Shown here: piece by piece, positions 1-6,218 of the stretch | Layout: each line of letters opens with the position of its first letter | Position numbering within the stretch: the stretch's first letter is position 1 | Origin: Gammaproteobacteria bacterium | GTDB lineage: Bacteria; Pseudomonadota; Gammaproteobacteria; Pseudomonadales; DSM-25080 | Direction of reading: 5' to 3' | DNA: 7,407 nucleotides | Assembly: GCA_013372965.1 (NCBI GenBank) | Contig: JABXIR010000168.1 | Coordinates: 1 to 7,407, forward strand | Translations under genes and position numbers: made by a program | Notes under the pieces: generated by a model | Database searches by the model: none | What the model was told of the DNA's origin: nothing | The model's input: the letters and a program-made list of their open reading frames with translations, nothing else

Positions 1-50
1 CGCACACAAAAACCACACCCTGGACGACCAAAAATAGTAAACGTTTCCAT
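1..50 (-). CDS. grxA: Glutaredoxin, GrxA-type, N-terminal fragment cut by window edge
   Basis: Only the first 16 codons are inside the window; the rest lies beyond base 1. The visible residues read METFTIFGRPGCGFCV. This is the first beta strand of a thioredoxin fold followed by a Cys-x-x-Cys redox centre (C12, C15), and it aligns with the start of E. coli GrxA (…IFGRSGCPYCVR). Glutaredoxins are cytoplasmic thiol-disulfide oxidoreductases that use glutathione to reduce protein disulfides, such as that of ribonucleotide reductase. The start is well supported: a perfect AGGAG (minus strand, bases 62-58) lies 7 nt before the ATG. The active site reads CGFC rather than the commoner CPYC. Having two cysteines, it is dithiol-type, not the CGFS monothiol class. 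The family call is strong for so short a piece; assignment to the GrxA subgroup is less sure. Confidence 0.78.
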   Translation of the reverse strand, partial: METFTIFGRPGCGFCV

Positions 51-264
51 AAAATAACTCCTAATCACTGATGCCGAGTATTATCTCAATCGCGCCAAAA
101 TTAATCTAATAAATAAAACAATTGAATTCGATTTAGTAAGACTATCGACCTTCGACCATTGAATCCTGAGTGGCGCATTGAATAAAATTTGCCCTAAATC
201 GAGCCTAACGAAATTATATTGCAAAGTTTCAAAAAAACGCGATTTTACCTCGCCATTAACCAAT

Positions 265-286
265 CAACGCTAGGCAATAAGCGTTG
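265..286. promoter_or_regulatory. Inverted repeat upstream of gcdH, possible regulator site
   Basis: CAACGCT (265-271) and AGCGTTG (280-286) are perfect 7-bp complementary arms around an 8-nt spacer. The repeat lies about 45-65 bp upstream of the proposed gcdH -10 box, a position typical of an activator site. Right beside it GCAATAA occurs twice, 18 bp apart. gcdH genes are often controlled by a neighbouring LysR-type regulator, but none is visible here, so the binding protein is unknown. A hairpin of this size can also arise by chance. Confidence 0.35.
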
Positions 287-326
287 CTTCCGCAATAATG
301 TGTGACAAATTTTTAACTGCACTGAC

Positions 327-335
327 TGATATAAC
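327..335 (+). promoter_or_regulatory. Putative extended -10 promoter of gcdH
   Basis: TGA-TATAAC gives an extended -10 element (TGn plus 5 of 6 matches to TATAAT). No good -35 hexamer sits at 16-18 bp; the nearest TTGACA-like sequence, GTGACA at 302-307, is 22 bp away. Transcription would start near 342, leaving a leader of about 17 nt that contains the AAGG/CAGGT ribosome binding region (345-353) before the ATG at 359. Confidence 0.45.
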
Positions 336-358
336 AAGCTTTTAAAGGCAGGTAACCA

Positions 359-1537
359 ATGAGCAAACACGTTCTAGCAAACTGGGATGATATTCTCCTT
401 CTCGACAATCAACTCTCAGAAGAAGAGAAATTAGTTCGCGATACAGCGCGTGATTACGCACGCAACCAACTTCTTCCGCGCGTCCAAGAAGCCAATCGTC
501 ATGAAATCTTCGACGTTAACATCATGCGTGAGATGGGCGAACTCGGCTTACTCGGATCAACGATCAACGGCTACGGATGTGCAGGCGTTAACTACGTTGC
601 CTACGGTCTCGTTGCGCGTGAAGTCGAATACGTCGACTCAGGCTACCGCTCAGCGCTTTCAGTTCAGTCATCGCTTGTGATGCACCCAATCAACGAATGG
701 GGTAGTGAAGCGCAGAAAGAAAAATATCTACCGAAGCTTGCTACCGGCGAGTGGATTGGTTGTTTCGGTTTGACCGAGCCAGATGTTGGCTCTGATCCAA
801 ACGGCATGAAGACTCGCGCCAAAAAAGTCGACGGCGGTTATGAACTCACCGGCGCTAAAATGTGGATCACCAACTCGCCTGTGGCGGACGTTTTTGTCGT
901 TTGGGCCAAGGACGAAGAAGGGGTGGTACGAGGATTCATCCTCGAGAAGGGCTGGAAAGGGCTTTCTGCACCAAAAATCGAAGGTAAATTCTCACTCCGC
1001 GCATCGGTTACTGGCGAAATCGTTATGGATCGCGTTTTCGTTCCCGAAGAAAACAAGCTGCCAAAAGCTCGCGGTTTGTCTGGTCCTTTCTCGTGCCTTA
1101 ACCGCGCGCGATACGGCATTTCTTGGGGAGCACTAGGTGCGGCAGAGTTCTGTTGGCACGCGGCACGTCAGTACACACTGGATCGTGTCCAGTTTGGTCG
1201 TCCACTCGCACAGAACCAGCTTATTCAGAAGAAACTAGCCGACATGCAAACAGAGATCTCTCTCGGTCTTCAGGGCGCTCTTCAGGTGGGCCGTATCATC
1301 GATTCGGGCGAATGGGACCCAACGATGATTTCATTGGTTAAGCGCAATTCGTGCGGCAAAGCACTCGACATCGCACGTATGTCTCGTGACATGCACGGTG
1401 GTAACGGTATTTCGGATGAGTACCAAGTGATCCGCCACGTGATGAACCTAGAAGCAGTCAATACCTATGAAGGCACCCACGACGTTCACGCGTTGATCTT
1501 GGGTCGTGCACAAACCGGCTTGCAGGCGTTCTTCTAA
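359..1537 (+). CDS. gcdH: Glutaryl-CoA dehydrogenase (acyl-CoA dehydrogenase family)
   Basis: This FAD enzyme oxidises glutaryl-CoA and decarboxylates it to crotonyl-CoA, passing electrons to electron-transfer flavoprotein. It serves lysine, hydroxylysine and tryptophan breakdown in the cytoplasm. The 392-aa length is normal for the family. The order is N-terminal helical domain, middle beta domain with the flavin-binding GLTEPDVGSDPNGM (138-150) and WITNS (169-173), then the C-terminal helical domain with RVQFGRPL (276-283). The subfamily is shown by DSGYRSALSVQSSL (93-106), whose R97 and S98 match the substrate-binding Arg94/Ser95 of human GCDH, with E90 matching Glu87. NTYEGTHDVHALILGRA (368-384) contains the catalytic base E371. 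CAGGT upstream supports the start. It stands alone, without a LysR regulator or CoA-transferase nearby, and ends in a strong terminator. Confidence 0.97.
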   Translation: MSKHVLANWDDILLLDNQLSEEEKLVRDTARDYARNQLLPRVQEANRHEIFDVNIMREMGELGLLGSTINGYGCAGVNYVAYGLVAREVEYVDSGYRSALSVQSSLVMHPINEWGSEAQKEKYLPKLATGEWIGCFGLTEPDVGSDPNGMKTRAKKVDGGYELTGAKMWITNSPVADVFVVWAKDEEGVVRGFILEKGWKGLSAPKIEGKFSLRASVTGEIVMDRVFVPEENKLPKARGLSGPFSCLNRARYGISWGALGAAEFCWHAARQYTLDRVQFGRPLAQNQLIQKKLADMQTEISLGLQGALQVGRIIDSGEWDPTMISLVKRNSCGKALDIARMSRDMHGGNGISDEYQVIRHVMNLEAVNTYEGTHDVHALILGRAQTGLQAFF

Positions 1538-1556
1538 CAACGTAAACGGTTCATCG

Positions 1557-1589
1557 AAAAGCGGTCCTCTTTGAGGCCCGCTTTTTTTT
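1557..1589. terminator. Bidirectional rho-independent terminator between gcdH and tcdA
   Basis: AAAAGCGG (1557-1564) pairs with CCGCTTTT (1578-1585) and CCTC (1566-1569) with GAGG (1573-1576), with one internal mismatch and a TTT loop. On the plus strand the stem is followed by eight T. On the minus strand it is preceded by A's and followed by TTTT, so it can also stop tcdA transcription. It lies in the 64-bp gap between two convergent stop codons, where a shared terminator is expected. Confidence 0.92.
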
Positions 1590-1601
1590 CATCGCTCTTT
1601 T

Positions 1602-2381
1602 TTAGCTTCGATGTTTCGCGAGATAAATATCGATTGCTCGAGTCGCTGACACCATACCGAATGTAGCGGTAACCATCGTAATCGAGCCGAAGCCGGCCGA
1701 GCAGTCCATCTTTGACACTCCGTCTTCGATATACTTTCGACCGTTTACTGTGCCGTCGGGTTGCGGGTAGGCCATTTGTTCGGTCGAGTACACACACTCA
1801 ACACCGAAGCGCTTCCCCTCGGTTCGCGTGAAGCCAAATCGATTTCTTAGGGTGCCGCGTACTTTAGCTGCTAACGGATCGTTCTTAGTTTTTGCCAAAT
1901 CAACGGATGTTACGAGACGAGGATCGACTTTACCGCCGGCTGAGCCCACCGTCACGCAGCGTATTTTTTGGCGTTTGCAATGAGCGATAATGGCCGCTTT
2001 AATCATTTGCGCATCGATCGCGTCAATCACGATATCACAGTCTCGAATAAGCTCTGGGATGTTATCGAGCGTCACGAACTGGTGGTGCAACACAACCTCG
2101 CAGTCTGGATTGATTCGCGCTATTCGGTCGTCCATGACATCGATCTTAGCATCGCCGACTGTGTCATCGAGTGCGACAATTTGGCGATTGATGTTAGTGA
2201 CACACACGTCATCCGCATCAATCAGCGTTATTTTGCCAACGCCAGAGCGCGCCAACGCCTCCGCTGTCCAACTGCCGACGCCGCCAATCCCAACAACCAT
2301 AATGTGGCATTCTGAGAGCAACTCAGCAGCTCCCAGGCCGTACAAACGGTCGATACCGCCAAAACGATCTTTTTGTGACAC
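1602..2381 (-). CDS. tcdA: tRNA threonylcarbamoyladenosine dehydratase
   Basis: TcdA (CsdL/YgdL) is an E1-like, ATP-dependent enzyme that cyclises t6A at position 37 of ANN-decoding tRNAs to ct6A. In E. coli it works with the CsdA-CsdE sulfur-relay pair. From the GTG start the protein is 259 aa, close to E. coli's 268. It opens with the family's RFGGIDRLYG (6-15), then the Rossmann nucleotide-binding GIGGVGSW (31-38), the acidic end of the next strand LIDADDVCVTNINRQ (53-67, with R66) and IDAIDA (119-124). The distal part has GSAGGKVDPR (146-155), the VECVYSTE stretch (194-201) and SAGFGS (228-233), all typical of TcdA. An ATG at 2435 would add 18 residues, but those codons run across the rlmJ promoter and lack family similarity. 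The GTG at 2381 has AAGGA 6 nt upstream and puts the conserved start in register. The gene is divergent from rlmJ and convergent with gcdH. Confidence 0.95.
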   Translation of the reverse strand: MSQKDRFGGIDRLYGLGAAELLSECHIMVVGIGGVGSWTAEALARSGVGKITLIDADDVCVTNINRQIVALDDTVGDAKIDVMDDRIARINPDCEVVLHHQFVTLDNIPELIRDCDIVIDAIDAQMIKAAIIAHCKRQKIRCVTVGSAGGKVDPRLVTSVDLAKTKNDPLAAKVRGTLRNRFGFTRTEGKRFGVECVYSTEQMAYPQPDGTVNGRKYIEDGVSKMDCSAGFGSITMVTATFGMVSATRAIDIYLAKHRS

Positions 2382-2392
2382 CGTGATTCCTT
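2382..2392 (-). promoter_or_regulatory. Ribosome binding site that decides the tcdA GTG start
   Basis: Read on the minus strand, AAGGA (bases 2392-2388) is followed by six nucleotides and then GTG TCA CAA AAA GAT. No comparable Shine-Dalgarno sequence precedes the upstream in-frame ATG at 2435. This argues for the shorter product. Confidence 0.75.
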
Positions 2393-2397
2393 TTAAA

Positions 2398-2441
2398 ACA
2401 CTTCGCGCTGAAAGCCTTAATGATATACTAGACACTTCGCG
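2398..2441. repeat. 10-bp direct repeat flanking the rlmJ -10 box
   Basis: ACACTTCGCG occurs at 2398-2407 and again at 2432-2441, start to start 34 bp, inside the 73-bp tcdA-rlmJ divergent region. The first copy covers the -35 position of the proposed rlmJ promoter and the second its start point. The second copy also runs into the 8-bp palindrome TTCGCGAA (2436-2443). It may be a regulator site pair; no protein can be named. Confidence 0.5.
2421..2429 (+). promoter_or_regulatory. Putative extended -10 promoter of rlmJ-dtd
   Basis: TGA-TATACT is an extended -10 element with 5 of 6 matches to TATAAT. The hexamer 17 bp upstream (CTTCGC, 2401-2406) is a poor -35, which fits promoters that rely on the extended -10. 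Transcription would start near 2436, about 19 nt before the rlmJ ATG. The copies of ACACTTCGCG described separately flank this box. Confidence 0.55.
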
Positions 2442-2454
2442 AACGAGGACGATT

Positions 2455-3297
2455 ATGCTCAGCTATCAGCACATTTATCACGCCGGCAATTTTGCCGACG
2501 TCCATAAGCACGCCATTCTATTAGATGTTATTGGTTATCTTCAAAAAAAGAACAGCCCAATTACATTCTACGACACCCACGGTGGCCGTGGCTGGTATCA
2601 GTTCGATTCTCCGGAAGCACAAAAAACGCGTGAGTTCGAAGCGGGGATCTTAACCTTACAAAAGACCTCAGCCTCACTGCCCGACCCAGTCGCTCATTAC
2701 CTCGATAAAGTCGAGCAGATTACCGAGTCTGATCCCAACTGTTACCCAGGGTCTCCACTACTCATCGCTGACGCAATGAGAGAACAAGACTATTTCCACA
2801 CCAGTGATGCACACCCCGGTGAAATCAAACACCTAGAACAGCTACTTTACGGCTTGCCACACATCAGCGTTCATCAGCGCGATGGCTATGAAATGCTGCG
2901 TGGATTATTCCCGCCAAAAACACCACGCGCCGTCGTTATCATCGACCCAGCCTATGAAGAAAAACCCGAGTACCAATGGGTTGCTAAGGCGGTACGACAG
3001 ACGCTCAAGATTTGGCAAAAGGCGGTTATTTTAATCTGGTACCCACTGTTACCTGCCAATAATCACATGCGCATGATCGACCAACTTCGACGTGATGGCA
3101 TCGATCATATTCTGCGCAACGAAATTGTACTTCGCCCACCCGAGGGTGACCGCGGAATGTATGGCTCAGGGATGTTGGTGGTTAATCCCCCGTACCAGCT
3201 CGCCAAAGATGGTGCACAATGGACCACCGCGCTCGCCAAGGCGCTTAACCCAAAAGCCACGTCAACCCATCAGTACTATTCGAGCGACCCTGTATGA
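2455..3297 (+). CDS. rlmJ: 23S rRNA (adenine(2030)-N6)-methyltransferase
   Basis: RlmJ uses S-adenosylmethionine to methylate N6 of A2030 in 23S rRNA. The protein is 280 aa, exactly the E. coli length. The open frame runs on upstream, but the ATG at 2455 is preceded by GAGGA (2445-2449) at a good distance and gives the family's usual N-terminus MLSYQHIYHAGNFADVHKH (1-19). Further marks are YDTHGGRGWY (39-48), YPGSPLL (97-103), QRDGYEML (141-148) and the amino-methyltransferase motif IV region IIDPAYEEK (162-170). The Rossmann core carries an inserted helical subdomain at about residues 50-100, as in known RlmJ structures. Motif IV reads DPAY instead of the classic DPPY. The stop codon overlaps the dtd start in ATGA, so the two genes form one transcription unit. 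Confidence 0.96.
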   Translation: MLSYQHIYHAGNFADVHKHAILLDVIGYLQKKNSPITFYDTHGGRGWYQFDSPEAQKTREFEAGILTLQKTSASLPDPVAHYLDKVEQITESDPNCYPGSPLLIADAMREQDYFHTSDAHPGEIKHLEQLLYGLPHISVHQRDGYEMLRGLFPPKTPRAVVIIDPAYEEKPEYQWVAKAVRQTLKIWQKAVILIWYPLLPANNHMRMIDQLRRDGIDHILRNEIVLRPPEGDRGMYGSGMLVVNPPYQLAKDGAQWTTALAKALNPKATSTHQYYSSDPV

Positions 3298-3731
3298 AAG
3301 CCCTTATTCAACGAGTCAGTAGCGCTAGTGTAACGGTCGACAACGAAGTGGTCGGCGACATTCGACAAGGCTTACTCGTCTTACTTGGCGTCGAACCACA
3401 TGATACGGAAGATACAGTAAAAGCTGCCTGCAGCAAGCTGTCTCGCTATCGAGTGTTCAGCGATTCAGATGGTAAGATGAATTTGAGTGTAAAAGACATC
3501 GGTGGAAGCGTTCTACTCATCTCGCAATTTACGCTCGCTGGCGACACGAAAAAAGGGCTGCGCCCATCGTTTTCAAGTGCGGCAAAGCCGGATCACGCGA
3601 ACGCTATTTACCAACGACTCGCAGAGCAACTGCGGCTCGAAGGAGTCCCATGCGACACCGGAATTTTTGCCGCTGACATGAAGGTCGCTTTAGTGAATGA
3701 CGGCCCAGTGACTTTTATGCTTGAGTTTTGA
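3294..3731 (+). CDS. dtd: D-aminoacyl-tRNA deacylase
   Basis: Dtd hydrolyses the ester between tRNA and a wrongly attached D-amino acid (and glycine on tRNA-Ala), recycling the tRNA and protecting translation. It is a cytoplasmic homodimer whose active site lies at the subunit interface. The 145-aa length equals that of E. coli Dtd. The two signature motifs are present: SQFTLA at 77-82 and NDGPVT at 135-140, the latter carrying the Gly-cisPro pair that rejects L-amino acids. The N-terminus MKALIQRVSSASVTVD is canonical. There is no clear Shine-Dalgarno sequence. The start overlaps the rlmJ stop by four bases, so translation is probably coupled to rlmJ. Confidence 0.98.
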   Translation: MKALIQRVSSASVTVDNEVVGDIRQGLLVLLGVEPHDTEDTVKAACSKLSRYRVFSDSDGKMNLSVKDIGGSVLLISQFTLAGDTKKGLRPSFSSAAKPDHANAIYQRLAEQLRLEGVPCDTGIFAADMKVALVNDGPVTFMLEF

Positions 3732-3742
3732 CCGTCAATTGC

Positions 3743-3767
3743 AAAAATGACCAATTAGTCAATTTTT
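3743..3767 (+). terminator. Possible weak AT-rich terminator after dtd
   Basis: AAAAATGAC (3743-3751) can pair with GTCAATTTTT (3758-3767) around the loop CAATTA, leaving one bulged A. The hairpin starts 12 bp after the dtd stop and ends in T's. The stem has only two G-C pairs, so it would be weak. Confidence 0.35.
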
Positions 3768-3778
3768 AATCAATTTCT

Positions 3779-3807
3779 TTGCTAAAGCGCAAATTCACTG
3801 TTATGCT
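3779..3807 (+). promoter_or_regulatory. Putative sigma70 promoter of the TfoX-C gene
   Basis: The -35 TTGCTA (3779-3784, 4 of 6) is separated by 17 bp from the -10 TATGCT (3802-3807, 4 of 6), which is preceded by TGT to form an extended -10. The predicted start is near 3814, about 25 nt ahead of the ATG. It implies this gene is transcribed apart from rlmJ-dtd. Confidence 0.55.
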
Positions 3808-3838
3808 CAGGTTTTCGGTGGCTTAAGCAATTACTGAT

Positions 3839-4132
3839 ATGGATGTCAAACTTACCGACCTACCGAACATCGGGGCACACAGTGCCGACATTTTGGCTCA
3901 GGTCGACATCACTTCTGCAAACCAACTGCGACAACTCGGCGCGGTTCAGGCCTTTCATCGCGTTTGGTTCCACGCCAATAGAAAACCGTCCGAAAATCTT
4001 CTTTGGGTGTTAGCAGGTGCGCTCGAGAATCGTCATTGGAAGTCGTTTAGCTACGAAGAGAAGAAAGGCATGCTCAGTGCACTTGATGCTCACCGCCGAG
4101 CGCAAACCCTAAACGATGAGCTTCAAGCCTAA
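3839..4132 (+). CDS. Small stand-alone TfoX C-terminal-domain protein
   Basis: The 97-aa protein consists almost entirely of a TfoX/Sxy C-terminal domain, a small helical fold with helix-hairpin-helix-like features. Visible landmarks are LTDLPNIGAHSADILAQVDI (5-24), a hairpin-type segment, TSANQLRQLGAVQAFHRVW (25-43) and the diagnostic NLLWVLAGALENRHWKSF (53-70). TfoX proteins of about 200 aa, with an additional N-terminal domain, activate competence genes in Vibrio and Haemophilus. Stand-alone C-terminal domains are common in gammaproteobacteria and mostly uncharacterised, so a competence role should not be assumed. No strong Shine-Dalgarno sequence precedes the ATG, and no better start exists nearby. 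The stop lies 5 bp from the stop of the convergent fadH. Confidence 0.83.
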   Translation: MDVKLTDLPNIGAHSADILAQVDITSANQLRQLGAVQAFHRVWFHANRKPSENLLWVLAGALENRHWKSFSYEEKKGMLSALDAHRRAQTLNDELQA

Positions 4133-4137
4133 CTCAG

Positions 4138-6162
4138 TTATACCTCAGCGGCTAAGCGAGTTCCCTGATCAATCGCACGCTTCGCATCCAACTCTGACGC
4201 TACATCAGCACCGCCAATTTTATGAACGACCATCCCGTCTAAATCGGCGAGTAACATATCGTTTGAATCCTGCCCAGCACAGACAACAATGTGGTCTACT
4301 TCCAACAGTCGGTCTTCGCCCGCGATCGACAAATGAAGCCCAGCATCATCAATCTTTTTGTACTCACAGCTAGGCAGCATGTGAATGCCTTTGTTCTTAA
4401 GCCCTGTGCGGTGAATCCATCCCGTCGTTTTTCCTAGCCCTTTACCGACTTTAGAGGTCTTACGTTGTAATAACCAGATCTCACGAGGTGAGGGAGGTAC
4501 TTGTGCTTCAACACCCTCAATACCGCCACGAGCTTCGAGTGACATATCGACACCCCACTCTTTCATGAATGCCGCGATATCCTGAGAAGTCGACACCCCC
4601 TGATGCGACAAATACTCTGAAATATCAAAACCGATACCACCGGCACCAATGACTGCAACACGCTTCCCGACCTCAGCACCATTCATAACATCTAAGTAGC
4701 TCATCACTTTTGGATGATCGATCCCTTCGATGCTCGGCGTGCGCGGAATAATACCCGTCGCTAATACGATTTCATCGAAACCCTGAGCCTTTAAAAAGTC
4801 GGGTGTAACAAACTTCTCGAGATGCAGGTTCACACCGGTGAGCTCAATCTGTCGAGCGAAGTAACGAAGCGTTTCGTAAAACTCTTCTTTACCTGGAATT
4901 CGCTTGGCAATGTTGAATTGGCCGCCAATCTCATCGGCAGCATCGAATAAGTGCACCTCGTGACCGCGGCTTGCAGCGGTCGTCGAAAAGGCTAAGCCGG
5001 CCGGACCTGCGCCCACTACCGCGATTTTTTTGCGGGATGTTGCAGGTTCAATGTTTAACTCAGTCTCGTGACAAGCCCGCGGATTCACCAGGCAGCTCAC
5101 TTCTTTCATTTCGAAGATATGATCTAAGCACGCCTGATTACAGCCAATACAGGTATTGATCTCGTCGGCACGATCTTGAGCGGCTTTATTGACAAACTCC
5201 GCATCTGCCAAGAACGGGCGGGCCATTGACACCATGTCCGCGTCACCGCGCGCTAGAACCTCTTCAGCAACGTCCGGCATGTTAATTCGGTTCGACGTTA
5301 CCACCGGCACTGACAGTGCCTCACGAAACTTAGCCGTCACCCAAGTGAATGCAGCACGCGGAACCTTAGTCGCGATGGTTGGAATACGCGCTTCGTGCCA
5401 GCCGATGCCTGTGTTAATGATGGTTGCACCTGCGGTCTCAACCGCCTTACCGAGCTTAATGATTTCGTCGGTCGTCGAGCCACCCTCTACGAGGTCGAGC
5501 ATCGACAGACGGTAAATAATGATAAAGTCTTCGCCCACTGCTTCACGACAACGACGCACCACCTCGACCGGTAGCCGCATGCGGTTGTCGTATTCGCCAC
5601 CCCAATCATCGTCGCGCTGATTCGTTCGTTGAGCTAAGAATTGATTCAGAAAGTAACCCTCAGAGCCCATGATTTCGACACCGTCATACCCTGCTTTCTT
5701 GGCTAAGGTGGTTGCCGTCACGAAGGACTGAATTTGTTCCTCGATCTCTTCTTCAGTCGCCGCCTTTGGCTTAAAGAAGTTAATCGGAGCCTGAATCGCA
5801 GAGGGAGCAATCGGAGTCTCATTGAAAGCGTAACGTCCCGTATGCAGAATCTGCATGGCAATTTTACCGCCCTCGGCATGGACGGCTTCCGTAATCTTCC
5901 GATGATCTTCGACGTCTTTTTCCGTTTCCATACAGGCCGCATGTGCTGCTGTCGCCGCCTGTTTATTAGGACCAATACCACCCGTTACGATCAGCCCTAC
6001 GCCGCCGCGAGCACGCTCAGCGAAGAATGCTGCGAGCTTATTAAAGCCATCAGGAGCCTCTTCAAGGCCGGTGTGCATAGAGCCCATAAGAACTCGGTTC
6101 TTTAAAGTCGTAAAGCCAAGATCGAGTGGCTGAAATAAATGCGGATAAGGGTTTGCAGACAT
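4138..6162 (-). CDS. fadH: 2,4-dienoyl-CoA reductase (NADPH), FMN/FAD/4Fe-4S type
   Basis: FadH reduces 2,4-dienoyl-CoA with NADPH, allowing beta-oxidation of unsaturated fatty acids. The 674-aa length matches E. coli (672). The N-terminal Old-Yellow-Enzyme TIM barrel (about 1-330) binds FMN and starts with LKNRVLMGSMHTGLEE (20-35). Catalytic Y170 (GSEGY) and H256 (GWHEAR) match E. coli Tyr166 and His252 with a constant offset of 4. The 4Fe-4S ligands are C338, C341, C345 and C357 (CIGCNQAC, then SCLVNPRAC). The FAD site is VVGAGPAGL (382-390). The NADPH Rossmann site is VIGAGGIGFD (504-513), followed by RGGIEG (545-550), and the domain closes with VVCAGQDSN (626-634). AGGAG lies 8 nt before the ATG. 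It is divergent from a TetR gene with which it shares an operator region. The related OYE-type trimethylamine/NADH oxidases are less likely given the MGSMHTGLEE signature. Confidence 0.96.
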   Translation of the reverse strand: MSANPYPHLFQPLDLGFTTLKNRVLMGSMHTGLEEAPDGFNKLAAFFAERARGGVGLIVTGGIGPNKQAATAAHAACMETEKDVEDHRKITEAVHAEGGKIAMQILHTGRYAFNETPIAPSAIQAPINFFKPKAATEEEIEEQIQSFVTATTLAKKAGYDGVEIMGSEGYFLNQFLAQRTNQRDDDWGGEYDNRMRLPVEVVRRCREAVGEDFIIIYRLSMLDLVEGGSTTDEIIKLGKAVETAGATIINTGIGWHEARIPTIATKVPRAAFTWVTAKFREALSVPVVTSNRINMPDVAEEVLARGDADMVSMARPFLADAEFVNKAAQDRADEINTCIGCNQACLDHIFEMKEVSCLVNPRACHETELNIEPATSRKKIAVVGAGPAGLAFSTTAASRGHEVHLFDAADEIGGQFNIAKRIPGKEEFYETLRYFARQIELTGVNLHLEKFVTPDFLKAQGFDEIVLATGIIPRTPSIEGIDHPKVMSYLDVMNGAEVGKRVAVIGAGGIGFDISEYLSHQGVSTSQDIAAFMKEWGVDMSLEARGGIEGVEAQVPPSPREIWLLQRKTSKVGKGLGKTTGWIHRTGLKNKGIHMLPSCEYKKIDDAGLHLSIAGEDRLLEVDHIVVCAGQDSNDMLLADLDGMVVHKIGGADVASELDAKRAIDQGTRLAAEV

Positions 6163-6218
6163 CTTTGGAGCTCCTGGTTGCTATGGCCTAACTCGTTTGT
6201 TCCTCGGATAGACCCAAT

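Larger units (their letters stand above)
51..358. other. AT-rich intergenic gap between grxA-like gene and gcdH
   Basis: This 308-bp stretch separates two divergently transcribed genes and is visibly richer in A and T than the flanking coding DNA. It holds the glutaredoxin ribosome binding site (58-62), a 7-bp inverted repeat (265-286), two copies of GCAATAA (274-280 and 292-298) and the likely gcdH promoter. A 60-codon minus-strand open frame at 81-263 has no Shine-Dalgarno sequence, no recognisable motif and ends just ahead of the glutaredoxin ribosome binding site; I do not treat it as a gene. No RNA gene is apparent. Confidence 0.7.

Noticed and set aside
81..263. Minus-strand 60-codon open frame in the AT-rich left gap
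   Set aside because: It has no Shine-Dalgarno sequence, no family motif and biased AT-rich composition, and it ends immediately before the glutaredoxin ribosome binding site. Best read as chance.
1534..1797. Minus-strand 87-codon frame over the terminator and tcdA end
   Set aside because: It overlaps tcdA in another frame and crosses the shared terminator. The residues are basic and Ser-rich, typical of a shadow frame.
1990..2454. N-terminal extension of the rlmJ frame by 155 codons
   Set aside because: This part is antisense to tcdA and unlike any methyltransferase. The ATG at 2455 has a good ribosome binding site and gives exactly the E. coli length.
5734..6105. Plus-strand 123-codon open frame inside fadH
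   Set aside because: It lies wholly antisense to the conserved N-terminal barrel of fadH, with arginine- and serine-rich composition and no motif.
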